NCBI GenBank assembly: GCA_964412195.1
Contig: CAYPNP010000008.1
Location: 1 to 64,000 of the forward strand
Length of the DNA: 64,000 bases
Origin: CAYPNP01 sp964412195
Lineage (GTDB): Bacteria; Acidobacteriota; JAAYUB01
Direction of reading: 5' to 3'
The notes beneath the pieces are model-generated. The model saw only the letters and a list, made by a program, of their open reading frames with translations, searched no databases and was not told the origin of the DNA. Of this stretch, positions 1 through 7,861 are shown one piece after another (positions within the stretch are counted from its first letter, which is position 1; the number at the start of each line of letters is the position of its first letter). The position numbers and the translations under genes are program-made.

Positions 1-811
1 AGCCGTCGTACGAGGCGGGGGCCAAGCTGACGACGAGCACGGCGTCGCCCGGCAGGCCGGAGTCCTCCAAGGACCACTGGGCCCCTTCCGCCTCCCGGAT
101 CTCATAGCGCTCCCCGTCCGGACGCCGCCGGTCTTTCAGCAGGGCCAGGAACGCCTGCTTGTCGGCCGGCTCCCAGTAGTGCATCGGGATGACGGCGCGC
201 GCCTTCAGCAATCCCAGAAAGCGGGCCGCCGGCTCCAGAATGTCGGACGTGAAGCCGATGGGCAGCAGGACGACGTCGTAGGTGTCGGGATACAGCTCCC
301 GGATCCTGGCTTGGACTTCCGGCCGGTCGCTGGCGGTGATGAGGGCCTGGCAGTCTCCCAGGTGCAGGACCTTTCGTCCGTTCCGGGCGAAGAGGAAGCC
401 GCTGTTGTCCGGCGCCGCCAGCGTCCGCTCGAAGGTGCGCAGCGGGGTGATGTCCAGGCCGTTGAGGCTGAGGGGACGGTCCCCCCACAGGATGAACGGC
501 ACCCCCTTCCCCACTGGGCCGCCGAAGTGGTCCTCGTCCCGGTGGGAGTAAGTGGCCACGTCCGGCGTGCGCCGGCCGATGCCGTAAATGGGGCTGTTCA
601 GTCCGTACGCCCGCGACTTGCCGTAGTCGGTCAGGACGGAGATGCCGTTGTCGAACCGCAGGTAAAACGAGGCGTGCCCAAGGTAGTGGATCCGCACCAC
701 CGGCTCCCCGGCCGGTTCGGCAGCCCGCGCCAGCCACGGCAGGATCCCGCCCGCCCACATCAGCCAAGCCAGCCCGAAACCGATTCCCAAGCGCGCCAGT
801 CTGTTTTTCAT
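1..811 (-). CDS. Exported MBL-fold metallo-hydrolase (UlaG-like), C-terminus off window
   Basis: The reading frame opens with ATG at 811 and runs without a stop to the window edge, so the C-terminus is missing. It starts with a hydrophobic signal or anchor segment ending near 'LARAAEP'. A beta-lactamase-fold start follows (HYLGHASFYLRF). A metal motif reads SHRDEDHFGG, and later come HLGDCQ and IPMHYWEP, the order seen in UlaG-like hydrolases. In the classical HxHxDH motif the second His is Asp here (HRDEDH), which may change metal binding. The substrate cannot be told. No close operon partner is visible downstream in the window; the next upstream gene on this strand ends 55 bases away. Confidence 0.8.
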   Translation of the reverse strand, partial: MKNRLARLGIGFGLAWLMWAGGILPWLARAAEPAGEPVVRIHYLGHASFYLRFDNGISVLTDYGKSRAYGLNSPIYGIGRRTPDVATYSHRDEDHFGGPVGKGVPFILWGDRPLSLNGLDITPLRTFERTLAAPDNSGFLFARNGRKVLHLGDCQALITASDRPEVQARIRELYPDTYDVVLLPIGFTSDILEPAARFLGLLKARAVIPMHYWEPADKQAFLALLKDRRRPDGERYEIREAEGAQWSLEDSGLPGDAVLVVSLAPASYDG

Positions 812-819
812 GTTCGCTC

Positions 820-850
820 CATCACCCCGTCTCCCCGTCCTCCCGTCACC
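820..850. repeat. Short C-rich tandem-like intergenic repeat
   Basis: About 30 bases of a CCCGTC/CACC-type short-period sequence fill the gap between two minus-strand genes. It resembles in style the other intergenic short-period repeats of this window, but it is short and could be simple sequence. Confidence 0.35.
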
Positions 851-866
851 GCATCAATCGTGGAAC

Positions 867-1385
867 TCAAGGCTTCACGCCGTCTGGCGCCGGCGTCTCG
901 TTCCCGCCGTCCAGGACGTACCGCCACCGGCCGTCGGCCTGCCGCTTCCAGACGGTCACGTAGACGCCGGATTGCCGGCTCTCCTGGCCGGCCGCGTCCT
1001 TGCTGGCCAGCTCCCAATGGCCGAAGGTGTAGCCCAGGTCGCCGGCGGATCCGGCCTCGGCCTTGTCCGGTTCCCACGTCAGGGTGTACCCGCCCTTGGA
1101 CTGGGCGTAGTGCGCCTCCAGCGCCGCCTTGCCCACGATGGGCGGCTGCTTGTCCCGCATCAGGACCACCTCGTCGGCGGCGAACGCCACAAAGGCCTTG
1201 GCCACGCCCTCCGTTTGAGCCATGGCGCAGAAGTCCCGGTCGGCCTTCAGCAGCTCCTGCCGGAACCGTTCGGCGGGGACGGCCTTCTTGCCGGCCTCCG
1301 CCGCCAGGCCGACCACCACCAATACCAACCCCGCCAGCAGAAGAAGGCTGAGGCGGACCTGCCAGTTCTTTTCCGGCTTTATCAT
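867..1385 (-). CDS. Exported DUF4440/SnoaL-like (NTF2-fold) protein
   Basis: 172 residues from the ATG at 1385. The N-terminus is a signal peptide (WQVRLSLLLLAGLVLVVVG). The rest matches the small NTF2-like alpha+beta barrel seen in DUF4440 proteins: an N-terminal helix (RQELLKADRDFCAMAQ), then FAADEVVLMRD, a central 'YTLTWEPDKAEA' strand and the closing strand 'VYVTVWKRQADGRWRYVLDGG'. This ending (WKRQADGRWR) is a hallmark of the family. Proteins of this fold may be enzymes or binding proteins; nothing here fixes a substrate. An in-frame extension upstream lacks a signal peptide and crosses the next gene, so it was not used. Confidence 0.75.
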   Translation of the reverse strand: MIKPEKNWQVRLSLLLLAGLVLVVVGLAAEAGKKAVPAERFRQELLKADRDFCAMAQTEGVAKAFVAFAADEVVLMRDKQPPIVGKAALEAHYAQSKGGYTLTWEPDKAEAGSAGDLGYTFGHWELASKDAAGQESRQSGVYVTVWKRQADGRWRYVLDGGNETPAPDGVKP

Positions 1386-1453
1386 GGTTCTCTCGTGGAT
1401 TCTGGTTTGCTTCCGAGACGGACGCCCGGACGCCCGTTCTTCCCCGCGCCTGG

Positions 1454-1726
1454 CTATTCCCCGTACTCCCGGCGGAGCTCGAACACCACCGGGTTGGCGG
1501 CGTCCGGGCAGGCGTGCGTGAGGACGTCGGGGTCCTTCGCCCAGGGGAACCGGGCATGGAACATCATGGCGAACACCTTGGGCATCAAGGTGTAGAGGGC
1601 GTGGATGCAGATCCGGCCATCCACACCGGTTTCGGTAAACGTCACCGTGTCGCCCGGCTTGTGCCCGAGGTCGCAGGTCCCCGACTGGGAGATCACCGTC
1701 GCGGTCACCGCCTTCACCTTGTTCAT
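1454..1726 (-). CDS. TIGR04076-type small conserved protein
   Basis: 90 residues, preceded by a strong GGAGGAG ribosome-binding site 5-6 bases before ATG at 1726. The protein has the layout of the TIGR04076 family: a short beta-rich start (VKAVTATVISQSGTC), a glycine turn (LGHKPGDTVTF), then 'ICIHALYTLMPKVFAMMF' and a conserved Cys/Pro pair near the end (HACPDAANPVVFELR). The function of this family is not known. A good promoter lies just upstream on the same strand (1756-1785), so this is probably the first gene of a short minus-strand unit. Confidence 0.75.
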   Translation of the reverse strand: MNKVKAVTATVISQSGTCDLGHKPGDTVTFTETGVDGRICIHALYTLMPKVFAMMFHARFPWAKDPDVLTHACPDAANPVVFELRREYGE

Positions 1727-1755
1727 GGGCGTCTCCTCCGAGGTGGTCGGGCTCG

Positions 1756-1785
1756 ACTATACCCCAGCCAAACTCCGGCAGGCAA
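1756..1785 (-). promoter_or_regulatory. Sigma70-like promoter for the TIGR04076 gene
   Basis: On the minus strand TTGCCT and TATAGT are separated by 18 bases. The predicted start of transcription is about 20 bases before the ATG of the 1454-1726 gene. It is back to back with a plus-strand promoter at 1797-1826. Confidence 0.6.
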
Positions 1786-1796
1786 CCGAAAAGGCG

Positions 1797-1826
1797 TTGA
1801 AATCCCGGCCGCCGATCCTCTATGAT
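1797..1826 (+). promoter_or_regulatory. Sigma70-like promoter driving 1924-2739 and perhaps the pxp genes
   Basis: TTGAAA and TATGAT are separated by 18 bases. The start codon of the next plus-strand gene is about 90 bases downstream. The six-gene plus-strand run from 1924 to 6704 has only short gaps, apart from repeats. Confidence 0.6.
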
Positions 1827-1923
1827 GCAAGCCAGTTGACCGATTATAACGCCCGCACCCGCCGCTGATGCGCCTCGAGCTCGAGGAGGCACGGCCTGCG
1901 GGGTCCGGGAATCGGGGGAACCC

Positions 1924-2739
1924 ATGATCGTCAGGGTGGTCTGGTTGTTGCTGTTCGGGTTGCTGGTCCTGCCGGCCGCCGTCCCGGCCCAGGGAGACGT
2001 CCCGACGGGCTATCACACGCCGCCGGACAAGTGGAAGGAGCCGCGGATCTACCAGAGTCCCTTCGATCCGAAATACGAGGGCCGGATCCTCATCGGAGCG
2101 TCTCCAGTCCGGGAATTGCCGGACAAGGTCCTCTCCCCCAATGGCGCGTACTGGCTGGCGCTGGAGAAGCCGGACACCCTGAAGCCGGGCCCCTGGCAGA
2201 CCACCCTCTGCCTCTTCACGGAACGGGATTCTCTGCAGACTTTGACATTCGTCGATCACGTCTACGACGTGAGGGCGGATTGGATCAACGAGCATCTCGT
2301 CTCGGTGCGGGTGTGGTGGGGCCGGATTCTGGGCACCGACCTGGTCCTGGACGTGGAAACCCGCGCCTTCATCTGGCGGGAGATGATGCATTGGGGCCAG
2401 ATCGAATTCCAGCAGTGCCAGGAGCACGCCGCTGCCGGTACCCCACTCGGGCCCGCCGCGTTTCCGCCCCAATCACCGGACCCCTCCGCGACACCCGGTC
2501 TGCCGCCCCGGCTGCCGCTGGCCGCCGCCGTGACCCTGGGCGAGCGCTTCGCCGCCGGTAAGGGCGTGGACCTGCGGGGGCAGCACCTCCACTCCGTCCG
2601 GCTCGAGTACGACGCGAAGAACCGCAAGCAGCACTACTGGCTGCTGGTGTGGGCGTGGGACCAGGCCCGCCTCGGCGGAGAGTACAGCCTGTGGGTGTAC
2701 ATGGACGGGACCGTCGTGGAACATCGCCTGGGTCCGTGA
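1924..2739 (+). CDS. Exported hypothetical protein
   Basis: 271 residues starting with a clear signal peptide (VVWLLLFGLLVLPAAVPAQ). I do not recognise a family. The mature part is rich in aromatic residues and reads like a beta-rich domain (NGAYWLALEKPDTLKPG, VDHVYDVRADWINEHLVSVRVWW, LVLDVETRAFIWREM). A Pro/Ala-rich linker at about 165-195 is followed by a C-terminal segment with YWLLVWAWDQARLGG. The stop is 10 bases before the start of pxpB, so it may be co-transcribed with the 5-oxoprolinase genes. A functional link is not shown. Confidence 0.7.
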   Translation: MIVRVVWLLLFGLLVLPAAVPAQGDVPTGYHTPPDKWKEPRIYQSPFDPKYEGRILIGASPVRELPDKVLSPNGAYWLALEKPDTLKPGPWQTTLCLFTERDSLQTLTFVDHVYDVRADWINEHLVSVRVWWGRILGTDLVLDVETRAFIWREMMHWGQIEFQQCQEHAAAGTPLGPAAFPPQSPDPSATPGLPPRLPLAAAVTLGERFAAGKGVDLRGQHLHSVRLEYDAKNRKQHYWLLVWAWDQARLGGEYSLWVYMDGTVVEHRLGP

Positions 2740-2749
2740 CGGAGGCAGC

Positions 2750-3436
2750 GTGGAACCCTTCATCCTGCCGGCTTCCGATCGCTCCCTGCTGGTCCGGTTC
2801 GGAGACGAGATCTCGCCGGAGAACAACCGCCTGGTGCGCCGCCTGACTGGCTGGCTGCTGGACCACCCGCGGCCGTTCGTGCGCAACATCCACCCCGCCT
2901 ACTGCACCGTGCTGGTCAGTTACGACCCACTGCAGGCCGCGGCGGAGGAAGTGGATGCGCACGTCCGCGCGGGGCTGGCCGCCCTCCCGGACCAGCCGGA
3001 CTTGCCGGCGCGCACCGTGGAGGTGCCGGTCTGCTACGGCGGCAGCGGCGGGCCGGACCTCCCGGACGTGGCTGCCCACTGCGGCCTGACGGCGGAGGAA
3101 GTGGTCCGGATCCATGCCGCGGGTGAATACCACGTCTACTTCCTGGGATTCTCGCCGGGCTTCCCCTATTTGGGCGGCCTGGACCCGCGGCTGGCCACGC
3201 CGCGCCTGGCCGCCCCGCGGCGCGCCGTGCCCGCCGGCAGCGTGGCCATCGGGGGCGCCCAGACCGGCGTCTACCCGGTGGGATCGCCGGGCGGGTGGCG
3301 GCTGATCGGCCGGACACCCGCGCCACTCTTCGACCCGGTCTGCACGCCGCCGGCGCTCCTGCAAATGGGCGACCTCGTCCGCTTCGTCCCCATCAGTCCC
3401 GATGAATTCGAGAAGTTGTCCCTGAAAGGAATCTGA
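2750..3436 (+). CDS. pxpB: 5-oxoprolinase subunit PxpB (KipI family)
   Basis: 228 residues, normal for PxpB/KipI. PxpA, PxpB and PxpC together hydrolyse 5-oxo-L-proline to L-glutamate with ATP in the cytoplasm. Diagnostic segments are the N-terminal 'DRSLLVRFGDEISPENN', 'VEVPVCYGGSGGPDLPDVA' and the family signature GFSPGFPYLGGLDPRL, followed by RRAVPAGSVAIGGAQTGVYP and SPGGWRLIGRTP. The cyclophilin-like C-terminal half is complete. PxpC follows on the same strand after a 134-base gap filled by repeats, and PxpA is further on, so all three subunits are encoded here. The start codon is probably GTG at 2750 following a GGAGGCAGC-like site. Confidence 0.95.
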   Translation: MEPFILPASDRSLLVRFGDEISPENNRLVRRLTGWLLDHPRPFVRNIHPAYCTVLVSYDPLQAAAEEVDAHVRAGLAALPDQPDLPARTVEVPVCYGGSGGPDLPDVAAHCGLTAEEVVRIHAAGEYHVYFLGFSPGFPYLGGLDPRLATPRLAAPRRAVPAGSVAIGGAQTGVYPVGSPGGWRLIGRTPAPLFDPVCTPPALLQMGDLVRFVPISPDEFEKLSLKGI

Positions 3437-3562
3437 ACGTTGAACGCGGAACGCCGAACTCTGAACTCCGAACGAAATCCGCCGGCATTGCAGGATTTCT
3501 GCGATCTCCGGTTTGACTTCGACGTTCGATGTTCAATGTTCGATGTTCGATGTTCAGATCGG
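3437..3562. repeat. Facing pair of GAAC/GTTC short-period repeats
   Basis: The repeat starts at the base after the pxpB stop. Bases 3437-3474 are a run of GAAC-containing units reading plus (TTGAACGCGGAACGCCGAAC...). Bases 3511-3562 are GTTCGATGTTCAATGTTCG-type units, which read as GAACATCGAAC on the other strand. The two halves therefore face each other around a spacer of about 36 bases. A related pair is at 61868-62017. No coding content. Confidence 0.8.
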
Positions 3563-3570
3563 ACGCGCTG

Positions 3571-4515
3571 ATGAACATCCATGTCCTCCACCCCGGCTTC
3601 CTAACCACGGTCCAGGACCTCGGCCGCCCCGGCTGGGCCCACCAGGGGGTCTCGGCCTCGGGCGCCGCCGATGCCCTGTCGCTCCGGCTGGGCAACCGCC
3701 TGTGCGGCAATCCGGAGGGGGCGCCGGCCCTGGAGATGACCCTGGTGGGCGGGCGGTTTGAGTTCGGCGACGCCGGCGTGATCTGCCTGGCCGGCGCCGA
3801 CTTCGGGCCCGCCCTCGACGGCCGGCCTGCACCCCTGTGGACGGCCCTGCCCGTCCGGCCGGGCCAGGTGCTCCAGACGGGCCCGACGCGGGGCGGGGCG
3901 CGCTGCTATCTGTGCGTCCGCGGAGGACTGGACGTGCCGCTGGTCCTGGGCAGCGTCTCCACCCACCTCCTCACCGGACTCGGCGGACTGGCGGGGCGGC
4001 CGCTGCGCAAGGGAGACGCGCTCGCCGTCCGCCCCCACCCCCAGCCCCCGCCGGTCCGGCTGCAGCGCCTGCACCCGGCCGCGCTGGAGCGGCTCCGCGG
4101 CGGCGACCCGCTGCGGGTTGTCGCCGGGCCCCAGGCGGACCACTTCACCGCCGCTGCCCGGGAGGCGTTCCACCGGGCCGCCTACCGCGTCACCGAGACC
4201 TCCGACCGGATGGGCCTGCGGCTGGCCGGGCCCGCCCTGGAGAAAAGCCACTCCGCCGACCTGGTCACCGAGGGCGCGCCGCTCGGCGCCGTGCAGGTGC
4301 CCCGGGACGGCCAACCCATCATTCTCTTCGTGGAGCACCAGACCACCGGCGGGTATCCCAAGATCGCCAACGTGATTTCCGCCGACTTCCACCGGCTGGG
4401 GCAGCTCCGGCCGCGGGACGAGGTGCGCTTCGAGGCCGTCTCCCTGGCGGCGGCGCTGGAACGGCTGCACGAACAGGAGGACCTGTTGAATCCCAAATGG
4501 ACGCTGCCCGCATGA
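3571..4515 (+). CDS. pxpC: 5-oxoprolinase subunit PxpC (KipA/biotin-dependent carboxyltransferase-like)
   Basis: 314 residues from the ATG at 3571. Upstream in-frame ATGs lie inside the intergenic repeat and were rejected. The start MNIHVLHPGFLTTVQDLGRPGWAHQGV is typical of KipA, as are GAADALSLRLGN, 'ALEMTLVGGRFEF', GGLDVPLVLGS, 'RVTETSDRMGLRLAGP' and DGQPIILFVEHQTTGGYPKIA. The family shares a cyclophilin-like fold with the urea amidolyase C-terminal region. In the window it lies between pxpB and an MFS gene whose ATG overlaps its stop codon (ATGA), which indicates translational coupling. Confidence 0.95.
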   Translation: MNIHVLHPGFLTTVQDLGRPGWAHQGVSASGAADALSLRLGNRLCGNPEGAPALEMTLVGGRFEFGDAGVICLAGADFGPALDGRPAPLWTALPVRPGQVLQTGPTRGGARCYLCVRGGLDVPLVLGSVSTHLLTGLGGLAGRPLRKGDALAVRPHPQPPPVRLQRLHPAALERLRGGDPLRVVAGPQADHFTAAAREAFHRAAYRVTETSDRMGLRLAGPALEKSHSADLVTEGAPLGAVQVPRDGQPIILFVEHQTTGGYPKIANVISADFHRLGQLRPRDEVRFEAVSLAAALERLHEQEDLLNPKWTLPA

Positions 4516-5756
4516 GCCCCGATCGCCCGACACCCTGGTACCGCGAGGTCACCGCCGCCCAGTGGCGGGTGCTGCTGGCGGCCCAGCTGGGCTGGATGCT
4601 GGACGCCATGGACGTGATGCTCTACGCGTTCGCCCTGAGCAAGATTCAGGCGGAATTCCACCTGAGCGCCGCCACCGCGGGGGCGCTGGCCTCGGCGACC
4701 CTGGTCACCTCCGCCGCCGGCGGGATCCTGGCCGGATGGCTGGCCGACCGCTTCGGGCGGACCCGGGCCCTGATCGGCTCCATCCTGGCCTACTCCGTCT
4801 TCACCGCCCTGACCGCCACCTCCTCCAGCCTGGCCGAACTCGTGCTGTGGCGGTCGCTGGTCGGCCTCGGACTCGGGGGCGAGTGGGCCGCCGGCGCCGT
4901 CCTGGTCTCGGAGAGCTGGCCCGCCGCCCACCGCGGCAAGGCCATCGGGCTGATGCAGGGTGGCTGGGCCATCGGCTACATCCTGGCGGCGGTGCTGTCG
5001 GCGGCGGTGCTGCCGGTCTGGGGCTGGCGGACGCTCTTCGTGCTGGGCGTGCTGCCGGCCCTGTTCACGGTCTGGATCCAGCGGAGCGTCCCCGAATCCC
5101 CCGTCTGGCGGGAAACCCGCTCCCGGCCGGCGCCCTCGGCCGGGCAAGGCGCCGGCGCCATCTTCCGGCCTCCGCTGCGCCGGGTGACCCTCCTGGCGGT
5201 GGCGCTGACCACCAGCGTGCTCTTCGCTTACTGGGGCCTGTTCACCTGGATCCCCTCCTTCCTGGCCAAGCCGGCCGCCGAGGGCGGCGCCGGCCTCGGG
5301 ATCGTCAAGTCCTCCGCCTGGATCATCCCCATGCAGGTGGGCGCCTTCCTGGGCTACACCCTGTTCGGCTTCCTGGCGGACCGCTTCGGGCGGCGCCCGG
5401 TGTTCGTAACGTTCCTCGCGTGGGCGGCCGTGCTGGTCCCGGTTTACGGGCAGCTGGCCCGGCACGAGGCGCTGCTCCTGGCGCTCGGCCCGTTCGTCGG
5501 CTTCTTCGGCCACGGCTACTTCAGCGTCTTCGGGGCCATGCTGGCGGAGCTGTTCCCGACCCGGATCCGCGGCTTCGCCCAGGGGCTCACCTACAACATT
5601 GGCCGGGCCGTCAGCGCGCTGGCGCCCTGGACCATCGGCGCGCTGGCCGACCGGCACGGGATCGGGTCGGCCCTGGCCCTGACGGCGGCTTTCTTCGTGG
5701 CGGGGGCGGCGCTGATGCTGCGCCTGCCCGAGACCCGCGGCCAGGACCTCACCTGA
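4512..5756 (+). CDS. MFS transporter embedded in the 5-oxoprolinase operon, possible 5-oxoproline permease
   Basis: 414 residues with about 12 hydrophobic segments. The signature of the sugar/acid MFS branch is present after segment 2 (GWLADRFGRTRAL) and again in the second half (FGFLADRFGRRPVFV). There are also 'GLGLGGEWAAGAVLVSE', typical of the sialate/lactate-type (SHS/AAHS) transporters, and PESPVWRE in the central loop. The start ATG at 4512 overlaps the pxpC stop; an in-frame ATG at 4497 is the alternative. A member of an organic-acid transporter group translationally coupled to pxpC suggests 5-oxoproline (a small carboxylic acid) as substrate. That is inference from context. Confidence 0.88.
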   Translation: MSPDRPTPWYREVTAAQWRVLLAAQLGWMLDAMDVMLYAFALSKIQAEFHLSAATAGALASATLVTSAAGGILAGWLADRFGRTRALIGSILAYSVFTALTATSSSLAELVLWRSLVGLGLGGEWAAGAVLVSESWPAAHRGKAIGLMQGGWAIGYILAAVLSAAVLPVWGWRTLFVLGVLPALFTVWIQRSVPESPVWRETRSRPAPSAGQGAGAIFRPPLRRVTLLAVALTTSVLFAYWGLFTWIPSFLAKPAAEGGAGLGIVKSSAWIIPMQVGAFLGYTLFGFLADRFGRRPVFVTFLAWAAVLVPVYGQLARHEALLLALGPFVGFFGHGYFSVFGAMLAELFPTRIRGFAQGLTYNIGRAVSALAPWTIGALADRHGIGSALALTAAFFVAGAALMLRLPETRGQDLT

Positions 5757-5763
5757 AGGAGGG

Positions 5764-5904
5764 ATTCACCACAAAGGCACAAAGAACACAAAGTGATCCG
5801 AAAGTTAGAAATATGGAAACTAGGAATAGAAAAACGTCCTGAAGCTGATCTGGATTGAACACTCAAACAGTCTTTGTGTCCTTTGTGCCTTTGTGGTGAA
5901 ATCC
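5764..5904. repeat. Inverted pair of CACAAAG-type intergenic repeats
   Basis: The left arm (5764-5800, ATTCACCACAAAGGCACAAA...) is almost perfectly complementary to the right arm (5872-5904, ...GCCTTTGTGGTGAA), with one mismatch over the roughly 29-base core. Together they can form a long hairpin around a 70-base AT-richer centre. It starts 8 bases after the MFS stop and ends about 15 bases before the pxpA start. The same repeat is found at 59165-59365 and, as a single diverged arm, at 61823-61852. Confidence 0.9.
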
Positions 5905-5918
5905 GAATGGAGGTGGTA

Positions 5919-6704
5919 ATGGTGCGGATGGATTTGAACGCGGACGTGGGGGAGCGGCCGGACGCCCTGGCCGACGGCCGGGAGGAGGCCCTGCTCCGGC
6001 AGCTCACCTCGGCCAACATCGCCTGCGGCGGCCATGCCGGCGACGCCGCCTCCATGGACGCCCTGGTCCGGCTGGCGGCGCGGCACGGGGTTGCCGTGGG
6101 CGCCCACCCCGGCTACCCGGACCGCGCCCACTTCGGCCGCACGATGATGGAGATCCCGCCCGACCGCCTCCGGGCGTCCATCCGGGAGCAGGTCGCCGCG
6201 CTGGCGGCGGCCGCCCGCCGGCACGGCGTCCGCCTGGCACACGTCAAGCCGCACGGGGCGCTCTACAACGCCGCCGCGGGCGATCCGGCCCTGGCCCGCC
6301 TCATCGCGGAGGCGGCCGCCGGCGCGGCCTCCGGGGCCACCCTCGTGGGGCTGGCCGGCTCGGCCATGCTGGACGTGTGGCGGGCGGCCGGCTTCCCCGT
6401 GGCCGCCGAGGCGTTCGCCGACCGGCGCTACGAGCCGGACGGGACCCTGCGCCCGCGGCGCTTTCCCGACGCCCTGCTCGCGGACCCGGCGGAGGCCGCG
6501 GCCCAGGCCCTGTCCATCGCCCGCGATGGCCGCGTCACCGCGTGGGACGGCCGCGTCACGCCCGTCCGGGCCGACACCCTCTGCGTGCACAGCGACACCC
6601 CCGGCGCGGCCGAGACCGTGGCCGCCATCCGCCGGTCCTTCCGGGCCCACGGAATCCGGCTCGCGCCGCTGGACGCACTGCCGGGCGAACCTCCCCATCC
6701 GTGA
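5919..6704 (+). CDS. pxpA: 5-oxoprolinase subunit PxpA (LamB/YcsF family)
   Basis: 261 residues, the usual PxpA length. PxpA is the metal-dependent hydrolase-like subunit of the ATP-dependent 5-oxoprolinase. Visible family motifs are MDLNADVGE at the start, LTSANIACGGHAGDAASM, VGAHPGYPDRAHFGR, VKPHGALYN, VGLAGSAMLDV and 'VAAEAFADRRYEPDGTL', then LCVHSDTPGA near the end. The ATG at 5919 has a GGAGG five bases before it. The frame is open further upstream, but that part is inside the intergenic repeat. It follows the MFS gene after a repeat of about 140 bases rather than being directly coupled. Confidence 0.95.
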   Translation: MVRMDLNADVGERPDALADGREEALLRQLTSANIACGGHAGDAASMDALVRLAARHGVAVGAHPGYPDRAHFGRTMMEIPPDRLRASIREQVAALAAAARRHGVRLAHVKPHGALYNAAAGDPALARLIAEAAAGAASGATLVGLAGSAMLDVWRAAGFPVAAEAFADRRYEPDGTLRPRRFPDALLADPAEAAAQALSIARDGRVTAWDGRVTPVRADTLCVHSDTPGAAETVAAIRRSFRAHGIRLAPLDALPGEPPHP

Positions 6705-6897
6705 GTCCCGCTCCGCGCGCGACCTGCCGCCTTAGGACGATGGCGTGACCCTGACCGCAAATTGGGATTTACTTTCTCGCGGAAGTGGCTATCCTAATCA
6801 AGCAGACCCACGGATGGAACCGAAGTGGAACATCATCCCGCCTCGACCGCGGCGGCGCAGCTTCCTGCGGGCGGGCGGTTCGGAAGGAGCAATCACC

Positions 6898-7776
6898 ATG
6901 AGCAGGCTGATCCTCTGCATGGCGCTGGCGGGCATCCTGTCGGCCCTGCCGGCGGCTGAGCCGGTCAATCCGATGGACCAGGCCAAGTCGCAGTTCGCCA
7001 AATCGGACGGCGCCAGGGTGCACTACAAGAGCCTGGGCAAGGGGAAGACCGCCCTCGTCTTCATTCACGGCTGGTGCTGCGACATGACTTTCTGGCGGGA
7101 GCAGGTGCCCGCTTTCGAGGGCCAGATCCGGATCATCCTGCTGGACCTGCCCGGCCACGGCCAGAGCGACAAGCCGCAGGTGGAATACACCATGGGCTAC
7201 TTCGCCCGGGCGGTCAACGCCGTCCTCAAGGACGCCAAGGTGGACCAGGCCATCCTGGTCGGGCACAGCATGGGCGTGCCGGTGGCCCGTCAGTTCTACC
7301 GCCTCTACCCGAATTCGGCGCGGGCCCTCGTGTCGGTGGACGGCGCCCTGCGCCCCTACACCCTCGACCCGGAGCGCATCCGCCAGTTCGCCGAGCCGCT
7401 GACCCGGCCCGACTACCAGCAGTACATCGGCAAGATGGTGGACGGCATGTTCCACCCCGAATCGCCCGCGGCCGTCCGGGATCAGGTCAAGGCGGTCATG
7501 CAGGCCGTCCCCCAGCACGTGGCCGCCAGCGCCTTCCGGCACATGTTCGACGCCTCCAACTGGCTGTCCGATCCCATCACGGTCCCCCTCCTGGCGGTGT
7601 ACACGCGCTCCCCGATGTGGAATGAGGATTATGTGGCCTTCGTCCGGCAACTGGCCCCCGACTGCGACATCCAGTTCATGGACGGCGTGGGCCACTTCCT
7701 CATGCTGGAGAAGCCGGCGGAGTTCAACGAGAAGCTGAAGGCGTTCGTCACCCGCCTGGGCCCCTTCAAGAGCTGA
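6898..7776 (+). CDS. Exported alpha/beta hydrolase
   Basis: 292 residues. A short signal peptide (MSRLILCMALAGILSALPAAEP) is followed by a complete alpha/beta-hydrolase core: oxyanion-hole region FIHGWCCD (about 55-62), DLPGHGQSDKP, nucleophile elbow VGHSMG with Ser about 124, acid loop around 'LAVYTRSPMWNED', and catalytic His in DGVGHFLMLEKP near 267. The ATG at 6898 is chosen because GGAAGGAGC precedes it and the signal peptide begins there; the longer in-frame start at 6745 has none of these. The substrate is unknown. It stands alone, with about 190 bases upstream that hold no gene. Confidence 0.85.
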   Translation: MSRLILCMALAGILSALPAAEPVNPMDQAKSQFAKSDGARVHYKSLGKGKTALVFIHGWCCDMTFWREQVPAFEGQIRIILLDLPGHGQSDKPQVEYTMGYFARAVNAVLKDAKVDQAILVGHSMGVPVARQFYRLYPNSARALVSVDGALRPYTLDPERIRQFAEPLTRPDYQQYIGKMVDGMFHPESPAAVRDQVKAVMQAVPQHVAASAFRHMFDASNWLSDPITVPLLAVYTRSPMWNEDYVAFVRQLAPDCDIQFMDGVGHFLMLEKPAEFNEKLKAFVTRLGPFKS

Positions 7777-7861
7777 CTCCGCACGGGGCGCCCGCGGGGC
7801 CGCCGGCGCCGCCCGCAGACGATCCGGCCGGCGGGAGACGCGGTACAATCCGGAGCGGGAG

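Noticed and set aside
102..767. A 221-codon minus-strand frame and a 390-codon plus-strand frame at the left end
   Set aside because: The true gene is the metallo-hydrolase in another minus-strand frame that runs off the window edge.
3529..3570. Earlier start codons for pxpC
   Set aside because: They lie inside the GTTCGATG repeat and would add repeat-coded residues before the conserved start.
6745..6897. Earlier start for the alpha/beta hydrolase
   Set aside because: No ribosome-binding site, and the signal peptide begins at 6898 with a good site.
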